Shown piece by piece: positions 26,469-36,150 of a stretch of DNA of 64,000 nt. The stretch spans positions 27,681-91,680 of the forward strand of contig NZ_WQLV01000003.1 in the NCBI RefSeq assembly GCF_009753675.1, given 5' to 3'. Below the pieces are notes generated by a model that was not told the DNA's origin, did no database searches, and saw nothing but the letters and a program-made list of their open reading frames with translations. The position numbers and the translations under genes were made by a program. The stretch's first letter is position 1, and each line of letters opens with the position of its first letter. Origin of the DNA: Parasedimentitalea huanghaiensis (GTDB lineage Bacteria; Pseudomonadota; Alphaproteobacteria; Rhodobacterales; Rhodobacteraceae).

Positions 26469-27253
26469 TATTCGGTTCCTTCCGGAAAACGCGGATCGGT
26501 GCCGACGGGGCGGTAGCGGCGGTCGTAGTCTCCGGCGTAGAGGCAGCTTTCGTCAAACTCTTCGGCGCCGATGGCGCGGCCAACAAGGATCAGCGCGGTG
26601 CGGCCGCGTTCGCCGCCGGTGGCGTCCTCCAAGGTTTCAAGCGTGGCCTTGACCACGCGCTGGTCAGGCCAGGTGGCGCGCCAGACGATGGCCACGGGGC
26701 AGTCGCCGCCGTAGTGGGGTGTCAGGCGCGAGATGACCTCTTCTAGCACATGCACCGAGAGGTGGATGGCCAGGGTGGCGCCGGTTTTGGCAAAGTTCTC
26801 AAGTGTTTCGCCATCGGGCATCGACGAAGCACGACCGGATGTGCGGGTTAGGATCAGCGATTGGGCGACACCGGGCAGGGTGAGTTCTGCGCCAAGCGCA
26901 GCCGAGGCGGCGGCAAAGGCGGGGACGCCGGGGGTGACGTCATATGGGATATCCAGCGCGCGCAGGCGGCGGAGCTGTTCACCCATGGCAGACCAGACCG
27001 AGAGGTCGCCGGAATGGAGGCGGGCGATGTCGTGACCTGCGTCATGTGCCGATTGGATTTCTGCCATGATTTCATCCAGCGACATGGATGCTGTGTTGAT
27101 GATGCGCGCGCCTTTGGGGCAGTGCTGCAACAGGGCCTCGGGCACCAGCGAGCCAGCGTAAAGGCACACGGGGCAAGAGGCGATCAGGTCGCGGCCGCGC
27201 AGGGTGATCAGGTCGGCGGCACCGGGGCCGGCGCCGATGAAATGTACGGTCAT
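26468..27253 (-). CDS. cobM: Precorrin-4 C11-methyltransferase
   Basis: A 261-residue tetrapyrrole methylase: [16 protein letters not shown] at the N-terminus, [15 protein letters not shown] at about 79-93, [20 protein letters not shown] at about 105-124. Methylates C-11 of precorrin-4 to precorrin-5. Its stop shares the A of the cobB start region and its start overlaps the cobE stop. Confidence 0.92.
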   Translation of the reverse strand: MTVHFIGAGPGAADLITLRGRDLIASCPVCLYAGSLVPEALLQHCPKGARIINTASMSLDEIMAEIQSAHDAGHDIARLHSGDLSVWSAMGEQLRRLRALDIPYDVTPGVPAFAAASAALGAELTLPGVAQSLILTRTSGRASSMPDGETLENFAKTGATLAIHLSVHVLEEVISRLTPHYGGDCPVAIVWRATWPDQRVVKATLETLEDATGGERGRTALILVGRAIGAEEFDESCLYAGDYDRRYRPVGTDPRFPEGTE

Positions 27254-27630
27254 ATCGTGGTCCTTTGGGCAATTGCCGCGGTGGCAAGGCCATTGTCTGT
27301 AATAACGCGGGGGGTCAGCAGCTGCACGGTTGCATTTGGCTGGCCCTGTTTGGCGGCGGCGAGGGCTGTGGCCTCGGCCAGGGATCCGGTGCCAAAACGG
27401 GCCTGGATTCGGGGGGATTGGGTGGGCGTTTCAATGCCTTGAATGTCGTCTTCGGTCAGTGTGATCACCGGAAGGTTCATGTCAGCGGCCAGTTGTTGCA
27501 TCTGCGGGGCACTGGCCTTGGCGGTGATCGAGGCAAGGGCATCGGGCTGGGCGACACCGGTGAGCGCAAGTGCGGCGCGTAAGTCGGCGGTGCTGGTCGA
27601 TTGGCGAAATCCGAGACCGGCTATCTTCAT
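27250..27630 (-). CDS. cobE: CobE / CbiG C-terminal-like protein
   Basis: A 126-residue protein matching the small CobE type (C-terminal part of CbiG), with [12 protein letters not shown] at the start and [15 protein letters not shown] in the middle. In aerobic organisms it is required for B12 synthesis but its precise reaction is unsettled; a role near CobM/CobF has been proposed. It starts inside the end of cobL (ATGA overlap). The frame extends to 27822, but that part only mirrors cobL. Confidence 0.82.
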   Translation of the reverse strand: MKIAGLGFRQSTSTADLRAALALTGVAQPDALASITAKASAPQMQQLAADMNLPVITLTEDDIQGIETPTQSPRIQARFGTGSLAEATALAAAKQGQPNATVQLLTPRVITDNGLATAAIAQRTTI

Positions 27631-28814
27631 CGGGTGACGCTCCATTGTAGGACCGGGCGGGCGCGCTCCCAGCCGCGCATGGATCCTAAGGGGCCTGCCT
27701 CGGCAATCTCGGCCTTCATCAGGTGGCCGCCGTGTTGAGCGTGGGCTGTCATCAGCAGGGTCTCGGTTTCCAAGGTTACGCCATTGGCGATGATGCGTGT
27801 GCCGGGGGGCAGGATTTGCCACAGCTGATCCAGCAGCGCCTGTGATGCGCCGCCGCCGATGAATACTGTGTCAGGCAGTTCCTGGGTTTCCAGCGATTGC
27901 GGGGCCTGTCCGATAACCAGGCTCATGCGATGGGTGAGGCCAAACTTTGCCGCGTTGCGGTTAATATTTTCGGACCTGTGCGTACGCTGCTCGAATATCA
28001 GCGCGCGGGCACCGGGGGCGGATAGGCACCATTCCACCGAGATTGAGCCAGAGCCGCCGCCGATATCCCAGAGCAGTTGGCCGGGGCGTGGCGCAAGGGC
28101 TGAAAGGGTCAGCGCGCGGATTGGACGTTTGGTGATCTGGCCGTCGTGGTGGAATAGATCATCCGCTAGACCCGAGGCGCGGGAGAGGCCGGGGTTGCCC
28201 ATGGCGGCAAGAGCGACGGCCACTGGCGCCTGTATATCATCAAGGTCAAAGGCATCGGCGCGGGCGCTGCGCAGACGCTGGTTTGGCCCGCCCAGACGCT
28301 CCATCACTGCCATTTGGCTCTCTCCAAAGCCCTGTTGGGTGAGCCAGGTGGCGAGTTCGGCCGGGGCCGCGCCATCGCGCAGGGTGCAGATCAGCTGGGT
28401 GTTGGGGGCCAGAACAGGCAGCAGGCGTTCATAGGGAGCGGCGTGCAGGCCAAGGCAGAGCGTATCCTCGAGCCGCCAGGCCATGTGGTTGGCCACCAGC
28501 GCAAATGTGGAGGGCACCGGGTACGAGACCCATTCGCCCGGTTGCAGGTGCGTGGCGAGAGAGCCGCCTGCGCCGTGCCAGAAGGGATCACCCGAAGCCA
28601 GAACAGCGACCTGTTTTCCACGTGATTGCAGCACCCGATCAATGGAGAAGGGGACTGGCCAGGGCTGGCCTCGGTCGCTTGCATTCACCAGATCGAGGTG
28701 GCGTGGGCCTCCGAATATAAGATCGGCCTTGTCCAGTGCAGATCGGCTTGCATCTGACAGGCCGCTCAGTCCATCTTCGCCCAGACCAATGACCGACAAC
28801 CAGGGATCAGACAT
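27627..28814 (-). CDS. cobL: Precorrin-6Y C5,15-methyltransferase (decarboxylating)
   Basis: A 395-residue fusion of a CbiE-type tetrapyrrole methylase (WLSVIGLGEDG, ASGDPFWHGAGGSL) and a CbiT-type Rossmann methylase (LLWDIGGGSGSISVEW at about 245-260). It methylates C-5 and C-15 and decarboxylates the C-12 acetate chain to give precorrin-8X. Its ATG (28814-28812) overlaps the divergent cobK start (28813), so the 5' signals of each lie within the other. Confidence 0.92.
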   Translation of the reverse strand: MSDPWLSVIGLGEDGLSGLSDASRSALDKADLIFGGPRHLDLVNASDRGQPWPVPFSIDRVLQSRGKQVAVLASGDPFWHGAGGSLATHLQPGEWVSYPVPSTFALVANHMAWRLEDTLCLGLHAAPYERLLPVLAPNTQLICTLRDGAAPAELATWLTQQGFGESQMAVMERLGGPNQRLRSARADAFDLDDIQAPVAVALAAMGNPGLSRASGLADDLFHHDGQITKRPIRALTLSALAPRPGQLLWDIGGGSGSISVEWCLSAPGARALIFEQRTHRSENINRNAAKFGLTHRMSLVIGQAPQSLETQELPDTVFIGGGASQALLDQLWQILPPGTRIIANGVTLETETLLMTAHAQHGGHLMKAEIAEAGPLGSMRGWERARPVLQWSVTR

Positions 28815-29547
28815 GATGCGTATCCTTTTGCTGGGGGGCACAACCGAGGCCTCGGCGCTGGCGGAACAGCTGGCCATGGCCGGGCGGGACGCGGTGTTCA
28901 GTTACGCCGGCCGAACCGCGCGCCCGGCGTCGCAGCCGTTGCCCATGCGGCAAAGCGGGTTTGGTGGTGTGGCTGGGTTGGTTGAATACCTTGCCTGTGA
29001 GAGTGTCACCCATGTGGTCGATGCCACCCATCCCTTCGCCGCGCAGATGAGCGCCAATGCGGTGGCGGCATGTGCCGAGGCGGGTGTTGCGCTCTGTGCG
29101 CTGGAGCGGCAGCCTTGGCAGGCTGGTGAGGGTGACAACTGGTTTCGTGTTGCTGATATGCAGGGCGCTGTGGATGCGTTGCCGCAGAGTGGCGCGCGGG
29201 TTTTTCTGGCGATTGGTAAGCAGAATCTGGATATCTTTGCCGCCAAGCCGGGCAACCATTATCTGTTGCGGTTGGTGGATGCGCCCGAGGCAGCGCTGCC
29301 GCTGCCGGATTGCGCGGTTGTGGTGGCGCGGGGACCATTTGATGCCGGTGGTGATCAGGCCCTGATGGCAGAGCATAGGATCACCCATGTGGTGGCCAAG
29401 AATGCCGGAGGCGTGGGGGCCGAGGCCAAACTGCTGGCTGCGCGCGCGCTGGGGGTGCCGATTGTGATGATCGACAGACCACAGGTGCCGGATCGGAAGA
29501 TCCTGCGCAGCGTGGGCGAGGTTATGACCTGGCTGGAGCATTCTTAG
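28813..29547 (+). CDS. cobK: Precorrin-6A reductase
   Basis: A 244-residue NADPH-dependent reductase (LLLGGTTEASALAEQLA at the N-terminus; CVTHVVDATHPFAAQMS-type segment at about 60; HVVAKNAGG near 195). It reduces precorrin-6A to precorrin-6B between CobF and CobL. It is the only plus-strand gene within the cob series: its start overlaps the cobL start and its stop overlaps the cobJ stop. Two in-frame ATGs (28813, 28816) follow AGGGA. Confidence 0.92.
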   Translation: MMRILLLGGTTEASALAEQLAMAGRDAVFSYAGRTARPASQPLPMRQSGFGGVAGLVEYLACESVTHVVDATHPFAAQMSANAVAACAEAGVALCALERQPWQAGEGDNWFRVADMQGAVDALPQSGARVFLAIGKQNLDIFAAKPGNHYLLRLVDAPEAALPLPDCAVVVARGPFDAGGDQALMAEHRITHVVAKNAGGVGAEAKLLAARALGVPIVMIDRPQVPDRKILRSVGEVMTWLEHS

Positions 29548-30299
29548 CCTTCTTTGGCGAAACGCGGGGTGTAGACGTGGCGGCCGACGCGGCGGGTGTC
29601 GGCATTGCCCACTATAACAACCGTGCGCATGTCTGCCATCTCGGGTGTGGCTTCATCAAGTGTGACGGTTGTGATCGTCTCGCCCGGTTTGGAGACATCG
29701 CGGGCAAAGGAAATGAGGGTCTCGCCACCGCAGGCCTCGCGCAGGATTTCAAGGGCGCGGCCAAACTGGTGCGGGCGGGATTTAGAGCGTGGGTTGTAGA
29801 ATCCCATGGCAAAGCCAGCCTCACCGGCCAGACGCAGGCGCTTTTCGATCAGGGACCAGGGTTTGAGGTTGTCGCTGAGGTTGATGGCGGCAAAGTCATG
29901 GCCCATGGGCGCGCCGATGCGGGCGGAGGCCGCGAGCATGGCAGTGATGCCGGGCAGGACTTGGATGTTGAGGTTCAGCCATTCGGGCTTGCCTGCCTCC
30001 AAAGCCTCAAACACGGCTGAGGCCATGGCAAAGACGCCAGGATCGCCGGAGGAGACCACTGCGACGCGCTTGCCTGAGGCGGCCATTTCCAGCGCATGGG
30101 TGGCGCGTTCGATTTCAATCCGGTTGTCTGTGGCGTGCAAGGTCAGGCCCGGGCGTTCGGGGATGCGTTTGACGTATGGGATATAGCCGACCACGTCGGT
30201 GGCCTCTGCCAGAACCTCCTGCACCTGCGCAGTCACCATGGTTTCGTTTCCGGGGCCAAGGCCAACAATCTTGACCCATCCTGCGTCTGTCTGAGTCAT
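29544..30299 (-). CDS. cobJ: Precorrin-3B C17-methyltransferase
   Basis: A 251-residue tetrapyrrole methylase (IVGLGPGNETMVTAQ, VVSSGDPGVFAMASAV, LPGITAMLAASARIGAPMGH). Methylates C-17 and contracts the ring to form precorrin-4. ATG 30299 overlaps the cobI stop (ATGG...); the frame's further upstream extension is a shadow of cobI. It ends tail to tail with cobK by 3-4 bp. Confidence 0.92.
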   Translation of the reverse strand: MTQTDAGWVKIVGLGPGNETMVTAQVQEVLAEATDVVGYIPYVKRIPERPGLTLHATDNRIEIERATHALEMAASGKRVAVVSSGDPGVFAMASAVFEALEAGKPEWLNLNIQVLPGITAMLAASARIGAPMGHDFAAINLSDNLKPWSLIEKRLRLAGEAGFAMGFYNPRSKSRPHQFGRALEILREACGGETLISFARDVSKPGETITTVTLDEATPEMADMRTVVIVGNADTRRVGRHVYTPRFAKEG

Positions 30300-31012
30300 G
30301 GGCGGCGTCCCTGGCCGTGTAGGATAACAATTGAGAAATAGGGCACTTTGCCGGTGACCTCGGTTAGTTTTTGCACGGTTTGGTCCACCATGGTGCCGCG
30401 TTCCACCAGCCAAGCGTCCTCAAGTCGACCGGCGCGTTCTAGGGCGCGGCGTAGCTTGGGTAGGTTGCGGCCGATCTTCATGATTACCAGGGCATCCGTG
30501 TTGGCGGCGCGGGTTGCCAAATCGTCCTCAGACAAAGTGGCCATGGCGACGGTCAGAACGTCATCGCCCCAGGTGATAGGCTGGCCGGTGGCGGTCCAGC
30601 AGCCGGACATGCCGGTGATGCCGGGGATGATCTCGACTTCGGCGCGGCCCTCTAGCCGGATGTGCAGATGCATGAAAGAGCCATAGAGGAACGGGTCGCC
30701 CTCGCAGAGCACCACCACATCGTCGGTCTTGGCCATCTCGGCCAGGGTGTCGGCCCATTCGTCGTAGAATGCGCCGAGGATGCGGTTGTATTCCGGATCG
30801 GTGAAATGGATCTCGGTCGTGACCGGATATTCCATCGGGTATTCTGCGGCGCCTTCGGGGAGCATGCCGTCGACCAGACGGCGGGCCTGACCCTCGTATC
30901 CGGCCTTGCGGAAATAGGCGATGTGACGCGCACCCTGAATGGCACGGTATGAGCGCAGGCTCATCAGGTCGGGGTCGCCGGGGCCGAGGCCTGCGCAGAT
31001 GATTTTACCCAT
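30296..31012 (-). CDS. cobI: Precorrin-2 C20-methyltransferase
   Basis: A 238-residue tetrapyrrole methylase (CAGLGPGDPDLMSLRSYRAIQ at the start in part, LCEGDPFLYGSFMHL, IPGITGMSGCWTA). Methylates C-20 of precorrin-2 to precorrin-3A. Two bp after cobH and coupled to cobJ. Confidence 0.92.
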   Translation of the reverse strand: MGKIICAGLGPGDPDLMSLRSYRAIQGARHIAYFRKAGYEGQARRLVDGMLPEGAAEYPMEYPVTTEIHFTDPEYNRILGAFYDEWADTLAEMAKTDDVVVLCEGDPFLYGSFMHLHIRLEGRAEVEIIPGITGMSGCWTATGQPITWGDDVLTVAMATLSEDDLATRAANTDALVIMKIGRNLPKLRRALERAGRLEDAWLVERGTMVDQTVQKLTEVTGKVPYFSIVILHGQGRRP

Positions 31013-31014
31013 GG

Positions 31015-31644
31015 TTACTCTTTCCAGCTGGCGAGCGCGTTGACGGCGGCGACGGTGATGGCAGATCCGCCTAGGCGACCTTTTACGATCATCGAGGGCA
31101 CTGGCAAGTCTTGCATCAGCGCGTCCTTGGATTCCATCGCGCCGACAAAGCCAACCGGGCAGCCGATGATGGCTGCGGGGCGGGGGCAGGATGGGTCTTG
31201 CAGCATGTTCAGAAGGTGGAACAGGGCGGTGGGGGCGTTACCGATGGCGACAACGGCGCCGTCCAGATTGGGGCGCCACAGTTCCAGCGCGGCAGCAGAC
31301 CGGGTGTTGGACATTTCCTTGGCCATATCCGGTACCTTTGGATCGCGCAGGGTGCAGATCACCTCGTTATTTGCGGGCAGGCGCGGGCGGGTGATGCCTT
31401 CGGAGACCATATAGGCGTCACAGAGGATCGGCGCGCCTGCGGCCAGAGCAGCGCGGGCGGTTTCTGCCATGTCGGGGGAGAAACGGATGTGTTCCTCGAG
31501 CCCGACCATGCCGGCGGCGTGGATCATGCGAACGGCGACGCTTTCCTCATCTTTGGTGAAGCGGGCCAGATCGGCCTCGGAGCGGATGGTGGCAAAGCTT
31601 TCGGCGTAGATGGCGGCGCCGTTGGTTTGGTAGGTGTGGAGCAT
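31015..31644 (-). CDS. cobH: Precorrin-8X methylmutase
   Basis: A 209-residue CobH/CbiC protein. The catalytic histidine is H42 in RMIHAAGMVGL, which shifts the C-11 methyl to C-12 giving hydrogenobyrinate. IGCPVGFVGAMESKD is the conserved C-terminal block. Two bp gap to both cobG (upstream) and cobI. Confidence 0.93.
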   Translation of the reverse strand: MLHTYQTNGAAIYAESFATIRSEADLARFTKDEESVAVRMIHAAGMVGLEEHIRFSPDMAETARAALAAGAPILCDAYMVSEGITRPRLPANNEVICTLRDPKVPDMAKEMSNTRSAAALELWRPNLDGAVVAIGNAPTALFHLLNMLQDPSCPRPAAIIGCPVGFVGAMESKDALMQDLPVPSMIVKGRLGGSAITVAAVNALASWKE

Positions 31645-31645
31645 G

Positions 31646-32806
31646 TTAGCTGCCCTTTGTCAGAATGTCGGGAGAGGCGCGCAGGTCAGCGGCGCTCAGA
31701 TGCGTTTTGGCGGGATGATCCGAGGCTGTGCCGTTGCGGATCAGGTCGAATGTATCGGGGGCCGTTGCGGTCAGAGTAAGCGGTGCGGCTGCGGGATGGG
31801 CGCAGCCTTTGGTGCAGCCGGACAGGTGTAGGGTGGCGTCGGATGGGACATGAGGAGCTAAATCGCGGGCCAGTTGCCGGGTGGAGGAGAGCGCCTGCGT
31901 GCAACCGGGCGCGCCGGTGCAGACGCTCACTCGCAGGCGGGGATCTGTTGCGTCAAGGATCAGGCCGGGCTGTGGGGCGATGTTGGTTGCGCCTTCGACC
32001 AGTAGGGCACGCCAAGGGGTTAGGCGTAAGGCACCGTGGGTTGCGAGCTCTGCAAAGCTGGTGGCGGGGATCTGGCCGAACTCCAGCCCCACAAGCTGGC
32101 CGGTGGCGGTTTGGCCCAGAGTTGGGCTTTCTGCGGGGGTGCCAAGAGGTGCCACATGCGCCGAGGGTCGTGCGCGGCGCGCGATGAGGGTTTTCATTCT
32201 GCCACGCCCGTCGGGCGCGCCGCCTTGGTTTAGGAACCAGCGGGCGAGGGCGAGGGCTTCTTCGACTGCGGTGCCGGTGGTCACGGGGAGGCCGGTTTGC
32301 GCGCCGTCAGCGAGCAGGATCAGGCCGTCTGCGTTGTGCTCGATGCGGATGTCGGCGGCGGTGTTGCGCAGGATCGGGGCGGGGCCGGTGTCTACAGTAA
32401 AGCCGAATTTGCCGGGCAGGCTGAGGTCAGTGGCCGAAACAAGGGCGTTGCTGAGCTGTTGGGCGAGCGTATGGGTTTTATCGCCTTTGCTCCAAAATGG
32501 AGTGATCAGTAAGTTGCGCCGGGACTCGGCTGCGGCATCCGTGTCGACCAATCCCAGATCTTGCAGCGCGGCGATTAGGGCTGGGTGATTGTCCTCACTT
32601 ACGCCGCGCATTTGCAGGTTGGAGCGGGCCGAGACATCAAGCAGCCCGTTGCCATGGCGTTGGGACAGGTCTGCGACCGCCTGTGCTTGCTCAGAGCTGA
32701 GCCGACCCAGAGGCGCGCGGATGCGGACCACCAGGCCGTCGCCAGACATCATTGGGCGCAGGGCGCCGGGGCACCAGCCGTAGACTTTGGGAGAGGGGGC
32801 ACTCAT
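31646..32806 (-). CDS. cobG: Precorrin-3B synthase
   Basis: A 386-residue member of the nitrite/sulfite reductase family. Fe-S cysteines appear in CTGAPGC (about 300) and SGCTKGC (about 335). It hydroxylates C-20 of precorrin-3A using O2, which marks the pathway as aerobic. It overlaps cobN by 4 bp. Confidence 0.9.
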   Translation of the reverse strand: MSAPSPKVYGWCPGALRPMMSGDGLVVRIRAPLGRLSSEQAQAVADLSQRHGNGLLDVSARSNLQMRGVSEDNHPALIAALQDLGLVDTDAAAESRRNLLITPFWSKGDKTHTLAQQLSNALVSATDLSLPGKFGFTVDTGPAPILRNTAADIRIEHNADGLILLADGAQTGLPVTTGTAVEEALALARWFLNQGGAPDGRGRMKTLIARRARPSAHVAPLGTPAESPTLGQTATGQLVGLEFGQIPATSFAELATHGALRLTPWRALLVEGATNIAPQPGLILDATDPRLRVSVCTGAPGCTQALSSTRQLARDLAPHVPSDATLHLSGCTKGCAHPAAAPLTLTATAPDTFDLIRNGTASDHPAKTHLSAADLRASPDILTKGS

Positions 32807-35800
32807 GCCGCACCTTCTAGGTCTGCCATGATGGAATTGCGGCGGGTGCTCCAGAGGCCGGCATCAAACAGCGCACGGAAGCGGTCGCGCATGGCTTGCA
32901 GGGCCTGCGGGTTTTCAGCCTCCAGGAACTCGACCAGATCCTCGCGGCCCAGGGTGGCCTCGAAATAGAGATCAAACAGATGCGGCTGCACCACCTGCGC
33001 CAGATGGGCAAAGGCGGCCATGTGGTCGAGGGTGGCGGCGATCTCAGCCCCGCCACGGAACCCATGCCCCATCATCGAGGTGGCCCAGTCGGGGTTGGCG
33101 GCACGGGCGCGGGTGACGCGGGCGATTTCCTCGCCAAGGGATCGCGCCTTGGGCTGATCCGGGCGGGTGGCGTCCATGTGGTAGAGCGCGGGTGTAGGCT
33201 GGCCGACGCGGGCCATGGCGGCGGCAAAGCCCGCCTCGTGCGCTGCATAGTCCGAGGCCACCAAGAGATCGGTTTCGGGCAGGTCCTGCAGGTGGACAAA
33301 GCTGTCGGCAGTTTGAAGGCGGGTTTCCAGTGCTTCGCGGGCCGGCGCAATCTCGCCCTTGGCGTCAATGGCGTGGGAGGAGGCGTTGAGCCAGGCCTCG
33401 CCTGCGGCTTCGCGGGCGCTGTCGGTGTAGGTTTCCAGATGCGCGCCCATGTTGAGGCCATACTGCCCCGGCTTGGGGCCGAAGACGCGGGGGGTTTGGT
33501 CCAGATATGGGTTATCACTGGCGGCCTCTTCGCGGGTGGCCAGCGTTGCGGCGGCGGCTTCGAACATTTGCGCGAGGCCGGGGAAGACATCGCGGAACAG
33601 GCCAGAGACTCGCAGGGTGACATCAATGCGGGGGCGGCCAAGCAGGGCCAGCGGGATCACGTCGAATCCTGACACACGCTCGGAGTTATCATCCCACTTG
33701 GGGGCCAGACCCGCGAGATGCAGAGCCATGGCAAATTCCTCGCCTGCGGTGCGCATGGTGGCCGAGCCCCAGAGGTCGATCACCAGCCCGCGCGGCCAGT
33801 CGCCGTGGTCTTGCAGGTGGCGGCGCAGCAGTTCTTCCGCCAGTTTGACACCTTGGGCCTGCGCCGCCCGTGAGGGCACCGCGCGTGGGTCGGTGGTAAA
33901 GAGGTTGCGTCCGGTGGGCAGCACATCCGTGCGGCCCCGGAAGGGAGAGCCGGAGGGGCCGGGATCCACTAGATGGCCATTCAGCGCCGCGAGCAGACCG
34001 GTTTTCTCGGCCTCGCCGCAGTCGCCGGTGCCAAAGATATGCAGGCCTTCGCCGTATTGGCTTTCCTTGATGTCGCAGACAAAGGCGTCGATGCGGGTCA
34101 GGGCTTCGGCGGCGGAGCTGTCGTCGTTCAGGCCGAGATCAGCTTCGACGCCGGTGGCCTGTGCCTCAGCCCGGATATCGGTGATCAGACGGTCGCGGCG
34201 GGCGGGGTCCAGGCCTTCGGCGGTGGAGTATTCATCGAGCAGGCTTTCGAGACGTCCCATGCCTTGGGGCAGGGAGGTCTGGGCTAGCGGTGGCGGCAGG
34301 TGGCCGAGGGTCACCGCGCCGATGCGGCGTTTGGCCTGGGCGGCCTCGCCGGGGTCGTTGACGATGAAGGGGTAGATGACGGGCAGGGTTCCGGTCAGCG
34401 CCTCGGGCCAGCAGGCACTGGACAGCGCGACGGATTTACCGGGCAGCCATTCCAGGGTGCCGTGGGCGCCGATGTGGACCAGCGCATCCACCTGTGACTG
34501 TAGCCATAGGTAAAAGGCGACGTAGGCGTGACGGGGAGTGCGCTCGACGTCGTGGTAGTCATCAACGCGGCTGGCGACATCGCCGCGCTCGGGTTGCAGG
34601 GCGATCAGGGACTTGCCCGATTGTAGGGCTTTGAATTGGAAAGCTTCGTCGACGAAATCGAGGTCGGACTGTGGGTCGCCCCAGGCTTGAGACAGGTCGT
34701 CTTGTAGGGATTGCGGTAGACGGGTTAGGGCGGCCAGATAGTCGGAGAGCGGGAAGCTCAACGTTTCGGTCATCAGGCGCGGGGCGAGATTGCCTGTTCC
34801 GCTTTCCTGTCCGGGGCACTTGTGGCCCGGAGCTGCGCCTGCCTGCCCCCCGGCAGGCTTTTCTCCTTTTGTTGGGGCAACGTCATGCCCCTGTTCATGC
34901 AGCGAGGTCAGGATGTTCTCGGCCGAGGCCAAGGCATCCAATCCCACCGCATGGGCCAGTTGATAGTCTTTGCCGGGGTAGGTGGACAGGATCAGCGCCA
35001 GCTGCTTGTCCGCGTTGGGCTTGTTCGACAGCTGGTGCCAGCCCACAACACGGTCGACCACGGCGCGGATGCGGTCAATATCGGCTTGGTGGGCAAAGCG
35101 GGAGTATTGCAGGTCGGGGTCTTTGCGGCCCGGTGATTTAAAACTGACCACCCCGGAAAATATGCGGCCATCAACCTCGGGCAGGACCACATGCATGGCA
35201 AGGTCAGCGGGCGAGAGGCCGCGGGTGGCACTGTCCCAGTCCTTGCGCCGGGCGGTGGACAGGGCAACCTGATAGACCGGACAGCCAGTGATGTTGAGCG
35301 GTGAGGCCTTGCCGTCGCTGCCGATAGCGGAAAATGCGGTGGCGTTTATGATGGCCGATGGGGTCAGTTGAGGCAGATCTTCGCGCAGCCATTTGGCGGT
35401 GGCGGGGGCCTTGAGGCTGGCGGCGAAGACACCGTAGGCGGCAAAGCCTCGGCTGCGCAGCTCGGCAATCAGGGCATCAATTGGGGCGGTGTCAGCGGCT
35501 GTGAGGTATGAGCGGTAAAAGCTGACCAGAAACAGCGGTTTGTCGTCTTGGGGGAGCGACGACACCACGCCTTGGCCCGGGTCGTAGAAGCCGTGTTCGG
35601 GGGTGGATTTCAGGCCGAGAACCGGGCTGGCATAGAGACCAGCGGCAAGGGAGAGCTGTGCGAGGGCGGCCTGGGCGGCGACGGCTCCGCCAGCGTCGCA
35701 CAAGTGTTGCAAGCGGCGCAGGGTGGACACCGGTAGGGTCGACAGCTCGTCCAGGCGCGAGTCTTCGCGGCCATCGGCGGGGAGGATCGCCAGGGCGATG

Positions 35801-36123
35801 CCGTTGCGGCGGGCCAGGTCCTGTAGGGTTGCCAGGCCATAGGACCAGTAGCTTTCGCCGCCGATTAAACGGACTAGGATGCCCTTGACGCCCTCGAGTG
35901 TTTGTTCGGCGTAGGTGTCGACCGACAGCGGGTGTTTCAGGGCGACCAGATTGGCCAGACGCAGCGAGGGCAAAGAGCCATCAGCCCGGTGCCAGCCTGC
36001 CGCAAAGGCGCCAAGGTCGCTGTCGGAGAAGGACAGCACCACCAGATCAGCCGGGGTTTGGCCCAGATCCTGTGGGGTCTCACTTTCTTCGAGACCGTGG
36101 CTTTCGCGGAAGACGACGTGCAT
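32803..36123 (-). CDS. cobN: Aerobic cobaltochelatase subunit CobN
   Basis: A 1106-residue large subunit that, with CobS and CobT (absent from this window), inserts Co(II) into hydrogenobyrinate a,c-diamide using ATP. The chelatase landmarks RHAYVAFYLWLQSQVDALVHIGAHGTLEWLPGKS (in parts, about 540-575) and the C-terminal DWATSMMGHGFRGGAEI are intact. Odd: residues about 415-445 are a Gly/Pro/Ala-rich segment (EKPAGGQAGAAPGHKCPGQE...) encoded by two consecutive DNA hairpins, suggesting an in-frame repeat insertion. Separated from cobW by repeat copy 4. Confidence 0.93.
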   Translation of the reverse strand: MHVVFRESHGLEESETPQDLGQTPADLVVLSFSDSDLGAFAAGWHRADGSLPSLRLANLVALKHPLSVDTYAEQTLEGVKGILVRLIGGESYWSYGLATLQDLARRNGIALAILPADGREDSRLDELSTLPVSTLRRLQHLCDAGGAVAAQAALAQLSLAAGLYASPVLGLKSTPEHGFYDPGQGVVSSLPQDDKPLFLVSFYRSYLTAADTAPIDALIAELRSRGFAAYGVFAASLKAPATAKWLREDLPQLTPSAIINATAFSAIGSDGKASPLNITGCPVYQVALSTARRKDWDSATRGLSPADLAMHVVLPEVDGRIFSGVVSFKSPGRKDPDLQYSRFAHQADIDRIRAVVDRVVGWHQLSNKPNADKQLALILSTYPGKDYQLAHAVGLDALASAENILTSLHEQGHDVAPTKGEKPAGGQAGAAPGHKCPGQESGTGNLAPRLMTETLSFPLSDYLAALTRLPQSLQDDLSQAWGDPQSDLDFVDEAFQFKALQSGKSLIALQPERGDVASRVDDYHDVERTPRHAYVAFYLWLQSQVDALVHIGAHGTLEWLPGKSVALSSACWPEALTGTLPVIYPFIVNDPGEAAQAKRRIGAVTLGHLPPPLAQTSLPQGMGRLESLLDEYSTAEGLDPARRDRLITDIRAEAQATGVEADLGLNDDSSAAEALTRIDAFVCDIKESQYGEGLHIFGTGDCGEAEKTGLLAALNGHLVDPGPSGSPFRGRTDVLPTGRNLFTTDPRAVPSRAAQAQGVKLAEELLRRHLQDHGDWPRGLVIDLWGSATMRTAGEEFAMALHLAGLAPKWDDNSERVSGFDVIPLALLGRPRIDVTLRVSGLFRDVFPGLAQMFEAAAATLATREEAASDNPYLDQTPRVFGPKPGQYGLNMGAHLETYTDSAREAAGEAWLNASSHAIDAKGEIAPAREALETRLQTADSFVHLQDLPETDLLVASDYAAHEAGFAAAMARVGQPTPALYHMDATRPDQPKARSLGEEIARVTRARAANPDWATSMMGHGFRGGAEIAATLDHMAAFAHLAQVVQPHLFDLYFEATLGREDLVEFLEAENPQALQAMRDRFRALFDAGLWSTRRNSIMADLEGAA
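34808..34866. repeat. Double-hairpin insert inside cobN
   Basis: TCCGGG-GCACTTGTGG-CCCGGA followed by GCCTGCC-CCCC-GGCAGGC and a T-rich run on the plus strand. It codes in-frame for the low-complexity Gly/Pro segment of CobN. The structure resembles an intergenic repeat element captured in a coding region. Confidence 0.55.
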
Positions 36124-36150
36124 GTTGGTTTAAACCTTTGTGACTTGTTT

